The notes under the pieces: model-generated | What the model was told of the DNA's origin: nothing | What the model saw: only the letters and a program-made list of their open reading frames with translations | The model's database searches: none | Shown: piece after piece, positions 32,504 through 41,322 of the stretch | How positions within the stretch are numbered: position 1 is the stretch's first letter | Layout of the letters: each line of letters begins with the position of its first letter | Source of the DNA: Streptomyces sp. B21-105 | GTDB taxonomy: Bacteria > Actinomycetota > Actinomycetes > Streptomycetales > Streptomycetaceae | Direction: 5' to 3' | DNA length: 64,000 bases | Assembly: GCF_036898465.1 (NCBI RefSeq) | Contig: NZ_JARUMJ010000001.1 | Location: 3,968,001-4,032,000 of the forward strand | Position numbers and translations under genes: made by a program

Positions 32504-34723
32504 TCAGACGCGGACCAGTTCGCGGTCCTCTTCGCCCGCGTCGGAGGGGGTGCGCAGTCCCTCGCCCTCGACGTCCACGTTGGGCAGGGCGCGGTCCAGC
32601 CACTTCGGCAGCCACCAGGCCCGCTTGCCGAGCAGCGCGAGCACCGCCGGGACGATCGCCATGCGGACGACGAACGCGTCGAAGAAGACGGCGATCGCGA
32701 GGCCGAAGCCGATCATCTTGATCATCGACTCGCTGGAGCTGATGAAGCCGCCGAACACGGCCATCATGATGATCGCGGCGGCGGCCACCACCTTGGCGCT
32801 GTGCCGGAAGCCGGTGACGACGGCCTGGCTCGGGCTCTCGCCGTGGACGTACGCCTCCCGCATCCGGGTCACGAGGAACACCTCGTAGTCCATCGCGAGG
32901 CCGAAGACCACGCCCACCATGAAGATCGGCATCATCGACATGATCGGGCCGGTCTCCTCGACGCCGATCAGACCGCCGAGCCAGCCCCACTGGAAGACCG
33001 CGACGACGGCGCCGAGCGCGGCGAGCACGCTGAGCAGGAAGCCGAGGGCCGCCTTCAGCGGGACCAGGACGGAGCGGAAGACCACGATCAGCAGCAGGAA
33101 GGCCAGCCCGACGACCAGGCCCAGGTACGGGATCAGCGCGTCGTTGAGCTTCTGCGAGAAGTCGATGTTCATCGCGGTGGTGCCGGTGACCAGGACCTGC
33201 GCGCCGGTGTCGGCCCTGACGTCGGCGCCCTGGTCGCGGATGGCGTGCACCAGGTCCTCGGTCTGGGCCGAGGACGGCTTGGAGCCGGGGATCACGGTGA
33301 TCGTGGCGGTGTCGCCGGTCTTGTTGAAGACCGCCGGGGTGACCGTCGCGACGTCCCCGAGCTTCTTGATCCCGTCGGTCACCGAGGTGGCCGCGGCCTT
33401 GGGGTCGTCGCTGTTCTGGGCGTCGACCACGATCAGCAGGGGACCGTTGAACCCGGGTCCGAAGCCTTCCGACAGCAGGTCGTAGGCCCGGCGCTGCGTC
33501 GTGGACGTCGGCTGCGAGCCGTCGTCGGGCAGACCCAGTTCCAGCCGGGTGGCCGGGACGGCGATCGCGCCGAGACCGACCACGCCGAGCAGCAGCACGG
33601 CGGCCGGACGGCGGATCACGAAGCTCGCCCACCGCACGCCCAGCCCGGGCTTGGCGGTCTCGGCCTGCCCGGACTGCTCGCCCTTCGCGGCGGCCGCCCC
33701 GCGCTTCTCACCGGTGGGCCTGATCTTCTTGCCCGCGTAGCCGAGCAGCGCCGGGATCATGGTCAGCGCGATGAGGACGGCGACCACGACCGTGCCCGCC
33801 GCGGCGAGGCCCATCTTGGTCAGCATCGGCACGTTGACGACGGCGAGGCCCGCGAGGGCGATGACGACCGTGAGACCGGCGAAGACCACGGCCGAGCCGG
33901 CGGTGCCGGCGGCACGGCCGACGGCCTCCTCGCGGTCGCGGCCCTCGGCGAGCTCGCTGCGGTAGCGGGAGACGATGAACAGCGCGTAGTCGATGCCGAC
34001 GGCGAGGCCGATCATCAGCGCGAGGGTGGAGGTGGTGTCGCCGAGGTCGAGCGCCTTGGCGAGGGCGGTGATGGTGGAGACGCCGATGCCGACGCCGATG
34101 ATCGCGGTGAGCAACGGCAGTCCGGCCGCGACCAGCGAGCCCAGGGTGAGGACGAGGACGACGGCGGCGATCGCGAGACCGATGACCTCGCCGATCGCAC
34201 TGGGGTCGGCCCCGGCCTGGAGGGCGTCGCCTCCGACGTCGACGGTCAGTCCGGTGGCCCGGGCAGACTCGCCGGCCGCCTCGAGGGCGTCCCGGGTGGA
34301 GTCCTTCAGCTCCATGCCGGGGACGTCGTACTTCACGGAGGTGTAGGCGACCGTCCCGTCCTTGCTCACCGCGTTCGTGGTGAAGGGGTCGGTGACGGAG
34401 GCGACCTCGGAGCCGTCCTGGAGGGCCTTGACGGCTCTGTCGACGGTCGCCTTGTTGGCGGCGTCGGTCATCTTCTGGCCCTCTGGCGCCTTGAAGACGA
34501 TGCGCCCGGTCCCGCCGTCGGCGCTGGCTCCCGGGAAGCGCTGTTCCAGCAGGTCGAAGGCCTTCTGGGCCTCGACTCCGGGTATGGAGAAGGAGGTTGT
34601 CCCGGCTGCGGGCGCGGAGGCGGCGCCGACGCCTGCGAGGGTCAGCAGCGCCACCCAGACGAGGGCGACGAAGTGGCGGCGGCGGAAGGCGAGCCGGCCC
34701 AGTCGATAAAGGAACGTGGCCAC
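32504..34723 (-). CDS. MMPL-family RND transporter
   Basis: The 739-residue membrane protein has the MMPL/RND duplicated layout of 12 TM helices with two large extracytoplasmic loops. Proton-relay type motifs appear in each half: GLAVGIDYALFIVSRYRSELAEG and GLAMDYEVFLVTRMREAY. Such proteins export lipids, siderophores, or drugs. The GTG at 34723 (VATFLYRLGRLAFRRRH) has GGGAG eight bases upstream; an ATG at 34798 is an alternative. A TetR-family gene lies upstream on the same strand and probably controls it. Confidence 0.9.
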   Translation of the reverse strand: MATFLYRLGRLAFRRRHFVALVWVALLTLAGVGAASAPAAGTTSFSIPGVEAQKAFDLLEQRFPGASADGGTGRIVFKAPEGQKMTDAANKATVDRAVKALQDGSEVASVTDPFTTNAVSKDGTVAYTSVKYDVPGMELKDSTRDALEAAGESARATGLTVDVGGDALQAGADPSAIGEVIGLAIAAVVLVLTLGSLVAAGLPLLTAIIGVGIGVSTITALAKALDLGDTTSTLALMIGLAVGIDYALFIVSRYRSELAEGRDREEAVGRAAGTAGSAVVFAGLTVVIALAGLAVVNVPMLTKMGLAAAGTVVVAVLIALTMIPALLGYAGKKIRPTGEKRGAAAAKGEQSGQAETAKPGLGVRWASFVIRRPAAVLLLGVVGLGAIAVPATRLELGLPDDGSQPTSTTQRRAYDLLSEGFGPGFNGPLLIVVDAQNSDDPKAAATSVTDGIKKLGDVATVTPAVFNKTGDTATITVIPGSKPSSAQTEDLVHAIRDQGADVRADTGAQVLVTGTTAMNIDFSQKLNDALIPYLGLVVGLAFLLLIVVFRSVLVPLKAALGFLLSVLAALGAVVAVFQWGWLGGLIGVEETGPIMSMMPIFMVGVVFGLAMDYEVFLVTRMREAYVHGESPSQAVVTGFRHSAKVVAAAAIIMMAVFGGFISSSESMIKMIGFGLAIAVFFDAFVVRMAIVPAVLALLGKRAWWLPKWLDRALPNVDVEGEGLRTPSDAGEEDRELVRV

Positions 34724-34875
34724 GGAGGCGTACTCCCGGTCAGGTCGTGGTGTGGGGGCCGCGGTTGTCGGCGCGGGCCCGGGGGCAGGGTTGACCACCC
34801 CGGCGGGGAGGCAGGGGTGATCGGCCCGACGACGTGAGCGGTGACGTCAGGTGGTGGGGAGGACCGTGGGGACGG

Positions 34876-35484
34876 TCAGGTGGAGGGGTTCGGCGCGCAG
34901 AGGGCGGGGAGCACCACGGCGTCGATGTACGAGAGGAGGAACTCCTGCGTCGGGGGCTGCTCGTCGAGCAGTGTGCGGGCCGCGAACGCGCCGATCATCA
35001 TGTGCATCACGAACTCGGTCGCGGGGTTGTCCGCGCGGACTTCCCCCCGGTCGATCGCCCGTGCCAGCACCCGGCGGAACGCGGCCAGCTCCGGTTCGAT
35101 GAGGTGTTCCCTGAACGCCTTCAGCAGGTCAGGGTTCTCGTGGACGGCCATGGCCAGCCCTCGCATGAGCGCGGAGTTCTGCTCCATCTGGCAGTCGTCC
35201 GAGCGCAGGGTGAGGGCGTGCATGTCGCCTTTGAGCGACCCGGTGTCGATCGCGTCGAGGGAACCGCCCGGCTTGCTGTGACGGACCGCCTTCGCCACCA
35301 GCTCGGGCTTGCCGCCCCACTGGCGGTAGAGCGTCGCCTTGCTGGATCTGGTGCGGGCGGCCACGGCGTCCATGGTGAGGGCGTCGTAGCCGACCTCGCG
35401 GAGCAGTTCGAGCACGGCCTCGTACAGCTCGGCCTCGCGCTCGGGAGTGATGCGGCTGCGACGCGCCGTTGCGACCTCGGTCAT
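34876..35484 (-). CDS. TetR-family transcriptional repressor
   Basis: The 202-residue protein has an N-terminal TetR HTH (ITPEREAELYEAVLELLREVGYDALTMDAVAARTRSSKATLYRQWG) and a C-terminal ligand domain of the TetR_C type. The start at ATG 35484 has GGAAGGG upstream and gives the usual length; an earlier frame start would add 16 residues. It probably represses itself and the downstream MMPL exporter in response to a small molecule. A perfect dyad lies 76-90 bases upstream. Confidence 0.88.
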   Translation of the reverse strand: MTEVATARRSRITPEREAELYEAVLELLREVGYDALTMDAVAARTRSSKATLYRQWGGKPELVAKAVRHSKPGGSLDAIDTGSLKGDMHALTLRSDDCQMEQNSALMRGLAMAVHENPDLLKAFREHLIEPELAAFRRVLARAIDRGEVRADNPATEFVMHMMIGAFAARTLLDEQPPTQEFLLSYIDAVVLPALCAPNPST

Positions 35485-35559
35485 TCCGCTCACCCTTCCA
35501 CTCCGCACCGCCACAGTCTCCTGTTCGTACACGCCGAATGTAGCGCATCCAGCTTCGAA

Positions 35560-35574
35560 ACGAAACTGTTTCGT
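35560..35574. promoter_or_regulatory. candidate TetR operator
   Basis: ACGAAAC-T-GTTTCGT is a perfect 15-bp dyad in an AT-richer patch (GAAACGAAACTGTTTCG) typical of TetR operators, upstream of the TetR gene start and between it and the divergent tricorn gene. Confidence 0.65.
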
Positions 35575-35725
35575 ACGTGTCCTGGCTCACCCGGCGGCCC
35601 ATCCGGTCGCCCACCCGGTCCCCGGCGCGCTCGCCGCGCGATCGCCACGTGATCGCCGCGTGATCGTTCGCGACGCGCCTTTGCCATAAGTTGCTCCGTT
35701 CCATCCCCCGGAAAAGCATGGGGAG

Positions 35726-38700
35726 GTGAGCTATCTGCGTCTGCCCCATCTCAGCGGTGACCTGTTGTGTTTCGTGGCCGAGGACGACCTCTGGCTGACC
35801 CCCCTCGACGACCCCCGGCGGGCCTGGCGGCTCACCGTCGACCGCACCAAGGCCGGACACCCCCGCTTCTCCCCCGACGGCCGCCACATCGCGTACACGA
35901 GCTGGCGCAGCCTCGTCCCGGAGATCCACGTGCTCCCGGTGGACGGCGGCCCGGGTCGGCGCCTCACGTACTGGGGCAGCTCCGACACCCAGGTCCGCGG
36001 CTGGACGCCCGCCGACCCGGACGGGAACGCCGACATCCTCGCCGTCGCCTCCCACGGCGAGCCGTTCTCCTACTTCACCTGGTCCTACAAGGTCCCCACC
36101 GACGGCTCGCCCGGCAGCAAGCTCCCCTGGGGCCCGGTCTCCGACCTCCAGGTCGCCGACGTCGACGGCGAGCGCCGCACCCTCCTGCTCACCGGCACTC
36201 CCCCGCACGAGCCGGCCGCCTGGAAGCGCTACCGCGGCGGCGCCACCGGACGCCTGTGGCTGCACGGGCGGCGCCTGCTGGAAGGCCTCGACGGACACCT
36301 CGCGTGCCCGCTCTTCGTCGGCGACCGCATCGCCTTCCTCTCCGACCACGAGGGCGTCGGCAACCTGTACTCCTGCGCCCACGACGGCTCCGACCTGCGC
36401 CGGCACACCGACCACGACGCCTTCTACGCCCGGCACGCCGCCGGCGACGGCACCCGCGTCGTCTACCAGTGCGCCGGCGAGCTGTGGATCGTCGACGACC
36501 TCGCCGCCGGCTCCGCGCCGCGCCGCCTCGACGTGCGCCTCGGCGGGCCGCGGGCCGGGCGGCGGCCCTACCAGATCCCGGCGGCCCAGCACGTGGACGG
36601 CATCTCCGTCGACGAGACCGGACGCGCGAGCGCCGTCGTCGTCCGCGGCAGCCTCTACTGGCTGACCCACCGGGACGGGCCCGCCCGGACGATCACCGAC
36701 ACCCCCGGGGTGCGGGTGCGGCTGCCGGAGATGCTCGGCCCCGGCGGCCAGGTCGCCTACGTCACCGACGCCGACGGCGAGGACGCCGTCGAGATCGCCT
36801 ACCTGCCGCGGGCCAGCGGCGACCGCGCGCCGCGCCGGCTGGCCTCCGGACGGCTCGGGCGGGTCCTCGAGATGGTGTGCGACCCGGAAGGCGAACGGCT
36901 CGCGATCGCCTCGCACGACGGCCGGCTGCTGCTCGTCGACGTGAGCCGGAACCCCGAGGACGGCTCCCTCGGGGAGCCCGGGGAGCCCGGGGAGCCCGGG
37001 GAGCCCGGGGAGCCCGGGGAGCCCGGGGAGCCCGGGGAGCCCGCGGAGGACGAGGTCACCGAGCTGATCGCCTCGGTCAACGGGCCCGTCCGCGACCTCG
37101 CGTTCTCACCGGACGGCAGCTGGCTGACCTGGTCGCACCCGGGCATCGGCCGCTCCCTGCGGCAGATCAAGATGGCCCGCGTCCCCGGCACGGCGAACGG
37201 TGAACGGCTGATCGTCGACGTCACCGACGGCCGGTTCGAGGACGAGAACCCGGTCTTCACCCGGGACGGCCGCTACCTCGCGTTCCTGTCCTGGCGCGGC
37301 TTCGACCCGGTGTACGACGTGCACACCGGCGACCTGTCCTTCCCGCTCGGCTGCCGCCCGTACCTGGTGCCGCTGTCCTCGGCCACCCCCTCGCCCTTCG
37401 CGCTGACCCCGGAGGGCCGTCCGGCCGCCGGCGGGCTGGACCCGCTGCAGGACGGCGAGGGCGGTGAGACGGGCGACGGGACCGTGACCGTCGAGGCCGA
37501 GGGGCTGGAGAGCCGGGTCACCCCCTTCCCCGTGCCGGCGTCCAAGTACTCCGCGATGTACCCCGTCGCGGGCGGCGGACTGGTGTGGCTGCGCTGGCCG
37601 ATCTCCGGCGCGCTCGGCGAGACGTTCGCCAACCCGGACGACACCAGCGGCCGGCCGACGCTGGAGCACTTCAGCATCGGCAAGGCCAGGAAGTCCGAAC
37701 TCGTCGACCACCTCGACTGGTTCGCCCTCAGCGGTGACGGCACCCGGCTGGTCGTCGTCGACGAGGGCGACCTGCGGGCGGTGCCGTCGGCCGAGACCGG
37801 GGACCCCGACTCCACCGTCTGGATCGACCTGCGGCGCATCCTGCACGAGGTGGACCCCGGCGCCGAATGGCGACAGGCGTACGAGGAGGCCGGCCGGCTG
37901 ATCCGCGCCTACTTCTGGGACCCCGGAATGTGCGGCATCGACTGGGACGCGGTGCTCGACCAGTACCGCCCGCTCGTCGAACGCGTGGCGTCCCCCGACG
38001 AGTTCGCCGACCTGCTGCGCGAAGTACTGGGCGAACTCGGCACCTCCCACGCCTACGTCACCGCCGCCCGCCGCAACGAGGGGCCGCCGCACTACCAGCG
38101 CCTCCAGGGCCTGCTGGGCGCCAACCTCGTGCGCCGGGACGCCGGCTGGGCCGTCCGCCGGATCCTGCCCGGCGACTCCTCCGACTCCAAGGCCCGCTCA
38201 CCGCTGGCCGGCACCGGCATCCGCGAGGGCGCGGTGCTCACCCACGTCGACGGCCGGCCGGTCGATCCGGTGACCGGCCCGTACCCGCTGCTGGCCGGGG
38301 CCGGCGGTACCACGGTCGAGCTCACCTTCGCCCCGGCCGAGGGCGAGGCGGGCCGGGCACGCCGGGTGGCCGTCGTCCCGCTCGTCGACGAACGCCCCCT
38401 GCGCTACCAGGACTGGGTCGCCAAACGCCGGGCCGTCGTCCGCGCGTTGAGCGGCGGCCGCTGCGGCTACCTGCACATCCCCGACATGGGCGGCTCGGGC
38501 TGGGCCCAGTTCAACCGCGACCTGCGCATGGAGGTGTCCAGGCCCGCGCTGATCGTGGACGTGCGCGGCAACGCGGGCGGCCACATCAGCGAGCTGGTCG
38601 TGGAGAAACTGACGCGCACGATCCTCGGCTGGGACCTCACCCGAGGCGCCCAGCCGGTGTCGTACGCCTCGAACGCGCCGCGCGGGCCGGTGGTGGCGCT

Positions 38701-39100
38701 CGCCGACGAGGCGACCTCCTCGGACGGCGACATGATCGCGGCCGCCTTCAAACTGCTGAAGCTGGGCCCGGTGGTCGGCCAGCGCACCTGGGGCGGCGTG
38801 GTCGGCATGACCGGCCGCCACCAGCTCGGCGACGGCACCGTCATCACCGTCCCGATGAACGCGGCCTGGTTCGACGCGTACGGCTGGTCGGTGGAGAACC
38901 GGGGCGTCACCCCCGACCTGGAGGCCCTGCGCACCCCGCTCGACTGGGCGGAGGGCCGCTACGCCCAACTCGACGACGCCGTACGGCTGGCCCTCGACCT
39001 GCTCACCGTCACGCCCCCGGCGAGCCCGCCGGACCTCACCGTCGTCCCCGACCGGTCCCGGCCGCCACTGCCGCCGCGCGGCACGGAGAGCAGGAGTTGA
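35726..39100 (+). CDS. tricorn protease
   Basis: The 1124-residue cytosolic peptidase trims peptides produced by the proteasome or other proteases. It has a six-bladed propeller (about 1-330), a seven-bladed propeller (to about 690), a PDZ domain (about 790-880) and a serine-protease core. Expected active-site residues are S774-H775 (LGTSHAYV), S999 (EATSSDGDM) and E1057 (SVENRGVTPD). The GTG at 35726 is preceded closely by GGGGAG. A collagen-like run of eight GEP repeats (codons 36971-37042) is inserted between blades, which is absent from the archaeal enzyme as I know it. Divergent from the TetR gene. Confidence 0.93.
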   Translation: MSYLRLPHLSGDLLCFVAEDDLWLTPLDDPRRAWRLTVDRTKAGHPRFSPDGRHIAYTSWRSLVPEIHVLPVDGGPGRRLTYWGSSDTQVRGWTPADPDGNADILAVASHGEPFSYFTWSYKVPTDGSPGSKLPWGPVSDLQVADVDGERRTLLLTGTPPHEPAAWKRYRGGATGRLWLHGRRLLEGLDGHLACPLFVGDRIAFLSDHEGVGNLYSCAHDGSDLRRHTDHDAFYARHAAGDGTRVVYQCAGELWIVDDLAAGSAPRRLDVRLGGPRAGRRPYQIPAAQHVDGISVDETGRASAVVVRGSLYWLTHRDGPARTITDTPGVRVRLPEMLGPGGQVAYVTDADGEDAVEIAYLPRASGDRAPRRLASGRLGRVLEMVCDPEGERLAIASHDGRLLLVDVSRNPEDGSLGEPGEPGEPGEPGEPGEPGEPGEPAEDEVTELIASVNGPVRDLAFSPDGSWLTWSHPGIGRSLRQIKMARVPGTANGERLIVDVTDGRFEDENPVFTRDGRYLAFLSWRGFDPVYDVHTGDLSFPLGCRPYLVPLSSATPSPFALTPEGRPAAGGLDPLQDGEGGETGDGTVTVEAEGLESRVTPFPVPASKYSAMYPVAGGGLVWLRWPISGALGETFANPDDTSGRPTLEHFSIGKARKSELVDHLDWFALSGDGTRLVVVDEGDLRAVPSAETGDPDSTVWIDLRRILHEVDPGAEWRQAYEEAGRLIRAYFWDPGMCGIDWDAVLDQYRPLVERVASPDEFADLLREVLGELGTSHAYVTAARRNEGPPHYQRLQGLLGANLVRRDAGWAVRRILPGDSSDSKARSPLAGTGIREGAVLTHVDGRPVDPVTGPYPLLAGAGGTTVELTFAPAEGEAGRARRVAVVPLVDERPLRYQDWVAKRRAVVRALSGGRCGYLHIPDMGGSGWAQFNRDLRMEVSRPALIVDVRGNAGGHISELVVEKLTRTILGWDLTRGAQPVSYASNAPRGPVVALADEATSSDGDMIAAAFKLLKLGPVVGQRTWGGVVGMTGRHQLGDGTVITVPMNAAWFDAYGWSVENRGVTPDLEALRTPLDWAEGRYAQLDDAVRLALDLLTVTPPASPPDLTVVPDRSRPPLPPRGTESRS
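36971..37042 (+). repeat. eight 9-bp tandem repeats coding (Gly-Glu-Pro)8 in tricorn
   Basis: Eight exact copies of GGGGAGCCC in frame give a Gly-Glu-Pro run in the second propeller region. Perfect copy identity indicates recent expansion, and copy number is likely to vary among strains. Confidence 0.9.
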
Positions 39101-39119
39101 GAGCAAGGGTCGAGACGCG

Positions 39120-39154
39120 CTCGGGGCGCCCTTCCGGAAGAAGGACGCCCCGAG
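39120..39154. terminator. bidirectional intrinsic terminator after tricorn
   Basis: A 15-bp stem with one mismatch (39120-39134, 39140-39154) and a five-base loop separates the tricorn stop (39100) from the convergent small gene ending at 39186. Confidence 0.85.
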
Positions 39155-39185
39155 TCGCCGGCCTGGGCCGGCAGATCAGCGGTGA

Positions 39186-39473
39186 CTACATGTCGTAGTC
39201 CTGCGCGAGACGATCGTCGTCCTCGCGCCGCATCCGCTCGTTCTCCTGGCCGGCACGCTCACCGGGACGCTCACCGGGACGCTGACCGGACCGCTCGCCC
39301 GGACGCTCACCGGGACGGTCGCCGGAGCGGTCCGCGGGCCGCTCGCCGGGGCGCTCGCCCGGACGCTGCTTGCCGCCACGCTGCTGGACCTGCTCCTTGG
39401 CCTGCTGGGCCTTCTGCTTGGCCTGCTGCTGCCACTGTTCGGTCTGGTCCTGGAACTTGTCCTTCATACCCAT
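39186..39473 (-). CDS. small hydrophilic repeat protein
   Basis: The 95-residue protein starts MGMKDKFQDQTEQWQQQAK, with an amphipathic Gln/Lys/Ala-rich helix (about 5-35), then a PGER/SGQR-type repeat region (about 36-75) and an acidic end (REDDDRLAQDYDM). It is highly charged with no hydrophobic core, typical of disordered stress-associated or CsbD-like small proteins. AGGAGTGAA upstream gives a good ribosome binding site. Function unknown. Confidence 0.75.
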   Translation of the reverse strand: MGMKDKFQDQTEQWQQQAKQKAQQAKEQVQQRGGKQRPGERPGERPADRSGDRPGERPGERSGQRPGERPGERAGQENERMRREDDDRLAQDYDM

Positions 39474-39565
39474 GTGGGTTCACTCCTGTAGGAGATGAGA
39501 GGGGTCGAGGCCCCGTGGTGGGGCCTCGACCAGACTCACACGGGCGGTCACGCCCCGCATGTCGA

Positions 39566-40450
39566 TCAACTACGCTGCGTAGCCCTCGACTCCTCGTCAG
39601 CGGCGCCGCCCGCGCCCACCAGGCCCGTCCGCATCCCCTGCAGCCGGGGCGCGAACCGCCGCATCTCGCGCTGCCCGACGGTACCGATGAGCGCCGGCAG
39701 ATATCCGCGCACTCCCTGCATGCCGCGCAGCCATCCCTGCCCGTACACGTGCGCCGAGCGCCGCTCGATGCCGGCCACGAGCCGGTCGACGGCCGGACCG
39801 AGCGGGTACGTCTTGTTCGCCGGCCACGGCAGCCGCTGCCGCAACTCCCGCATCACCTCGTCCTGATCGGCCCCGCGCACCATGTCGGTGTCGGTCCACG
39901 ACAGATAGCCGACGCCCACCCGCACGCCCTGGTGGCCGACTTCGGCCCGCAGACAGTGCGCGTACGCCTCCACGCCCGCCTTGGACGCGCAGTACGCGGT
40001 CATCATCGGCGCCGGCGTGATCGCGGCCAGCGAGGCGACCTGCAGGAGATAGCCGCGGCTCTCCTTCAGCAGCGGCAGGAAGGCGCGCGCGGTGACCGCC
40101 GAGCCGATCAGGTTCACCTCGACGACCCGGCGCCAGGACTGCGGATCGGAGTCGGCGAACGGGCCGCCGCCCGCGACGCCCGCGTTGGCGACCACGATGT
40201 CCACCTTGCCGAAGCGCTCCTTCACCTCCGCCGCGACCCGGACCATCGCCTCGTGGTCGGTGACGTCGGCGTACCAGTGGTCGCTGTCGCTGTGCAGCCG
40301 CTCGGAGACCCGCTTGAGCGCGTCCGGCTCCAGCCCGACCAGAGCGACCTTCGCGCCCCTCGCGGAAAGCTTGCGGGCCAGCAGCTCGCCCACGCCGCGC
40401 GCAGCCCCCGTGACGACGGCGACCTGTCCCTCGAGGCTCACCCTGCTCAT
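39566..40450 (-). CDS. short-chain dehydrogenase/reductase
   Basis: The 294-residue classical SDR has the Rossmann motif VVTGAARGVGE (residues 11-21), NAG (VVANAGVAGG), and the catalytic YCASK with upstream Ser (LQVASLAAITPAP). It should interconvert an alcohol and ketone with NAD(P). Its ATG at 40450 overlaps the stop of the hydrolase gene by four bases; it is the last gene of a translationally coupled cassette with a flavin monooxygenase and an alpha/beta hydrolase. Confidence 0.92.
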   Translation of the reverse strand: MSRVSLEGQVAVVTGAARGVGELLARKLSARGAKVALVGLEPDALKRVSERLHSDSDHWYADVTDHEAMVRVAAEVKERFGKVDIVVANAGVAGGGPFADSDPQSWRRVVEVNLIGSAVTARAFLPLLKESRGYLLQVASLAAITPAPMMTAYCASKAGVEAYAHCLRAEVGHQGVRVGVGYLSWTDTDMVRGADQDEVMRELRQRLPWPANKTYPLGPAVDRLVAGIERRSAHVYGQGWLRGMQGVRGYLPALIGTVGQREMRRFAPRLQGMRTGLVGAGGAADEESRATQRS

Positions 40451-41322
40451 GCGCCCTCCTTCAACTGCGAGTAAGTGGTGACGAGTTCCCGGATCCGGCC
40501 GGTGACCAGCTCGGGCGCCTCGACCGGCGTCATATGGCCGAGGCCGGGCAGTTCGGTGACGCCGAGGCAGTGCGGCAGCGCCGCGGCTATCCGGTGCGCG
40601 TGCACCGGCGGGGTGAGCCGGTCGCCGGTGCCGACGATCACCGCCGTCGGCACGCTCAACTCCCGTACCCGGTGGTCGAGGTCGAGCAGGCGCAGCACGT
40701 GCGACCAGGCGTGCCGCACCTTGCGCGGACAGGCGTGCACGATGCGGGCGCACGCGTCCACCATGTGCGGGGCGGAACCGGCGCCCATCGTGGCGTACTT
40801 GAGGATCCGCTTCGCGACGGGCGTGACCGGTCCGAGGGGCGCCCTGGAGCCGAGGACGTGCCCGGTCAGCCAGGTCCGCAGCCGGCCCGGCCGCAGGGGC
40901 AGCACGGTGGACTCGGCGACCAGCCCCGAGGTGCCGGTGCTGCACAGCAGGACCGCAGCCGCATGCTCCCTCAACGCGTCCCTGGCAGCCGCCGCGATGA
41001 CCGTCATGCCGCCCATGGAGTGCCCGGCGATCACCGCTTTCTCACCGGGCGCGAGCGTCGCCGTGAGCACCGCCTCCAGGTCGTCGGCGAGCGTGTCCGT
41101 GCTGCACGCCGGGCTCGCCGGGGTGCGGCCGTGGCCGCGCTGGTCGTAGGCGATGACACGGTGGTCGGCGGCGAGGTCCCGGATCTGGTCCGCCCAGAAC
41201 GCGGTCGAGCAGGTCCAGCCGTGCGCGAGGACGACCGCGGGCGCGCCCTTGGGGCCGTGCACCTCCACGTGCAGGGACGTGCCGTCGGCGGAGACCGCGG
41301 TCAGGTCGCGGCGGGCACTCAC
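40447..41322 (-). CDS. alpha/beta hydrolase
   Basis: The 291-residue protein is an alpha/beta-hydrolase: oxyanion-loop VVLAHGWTCS, nucleophile elbow IAGHSMGGM (Ser around residue 98), acid in IVGTGDRLTP and general base in LPGLGHMTPVE. It is suited to ester or lactone hydrolysis. GTG 41322 overlaps the monooxygenase stop (GTGA), and its stop overlaps the SDR start. In the cassette it could cleave esters made by the monooxygenase. Confidence 0.92.
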   Translation of the reverse strand: MSARRDLTAVSADGTSLHVEVHGPKGAPAVVLAHGWTCSTAFWADQIRDLAADHRVIAYDQRGHGRTPASPACSTDTLADDLEAVLTATLAPGEKAVIAGHSMGGMTVIAAAARDALREHAAAVLLCSTGTSGLVAESTVLPLRPGRLRTWLTGHVLGSRAPLGPVTPVAKRILKYATMGAGSAPHMVDACARIVHACPRKVRHAWSHVLRLLDLDHRVRELSVPTAVIVGTGDRLTPPVHAHRIAAALPHCLGVTELPGLGHMTPVEAPELVTGRIRELVTTYSQLKEGA

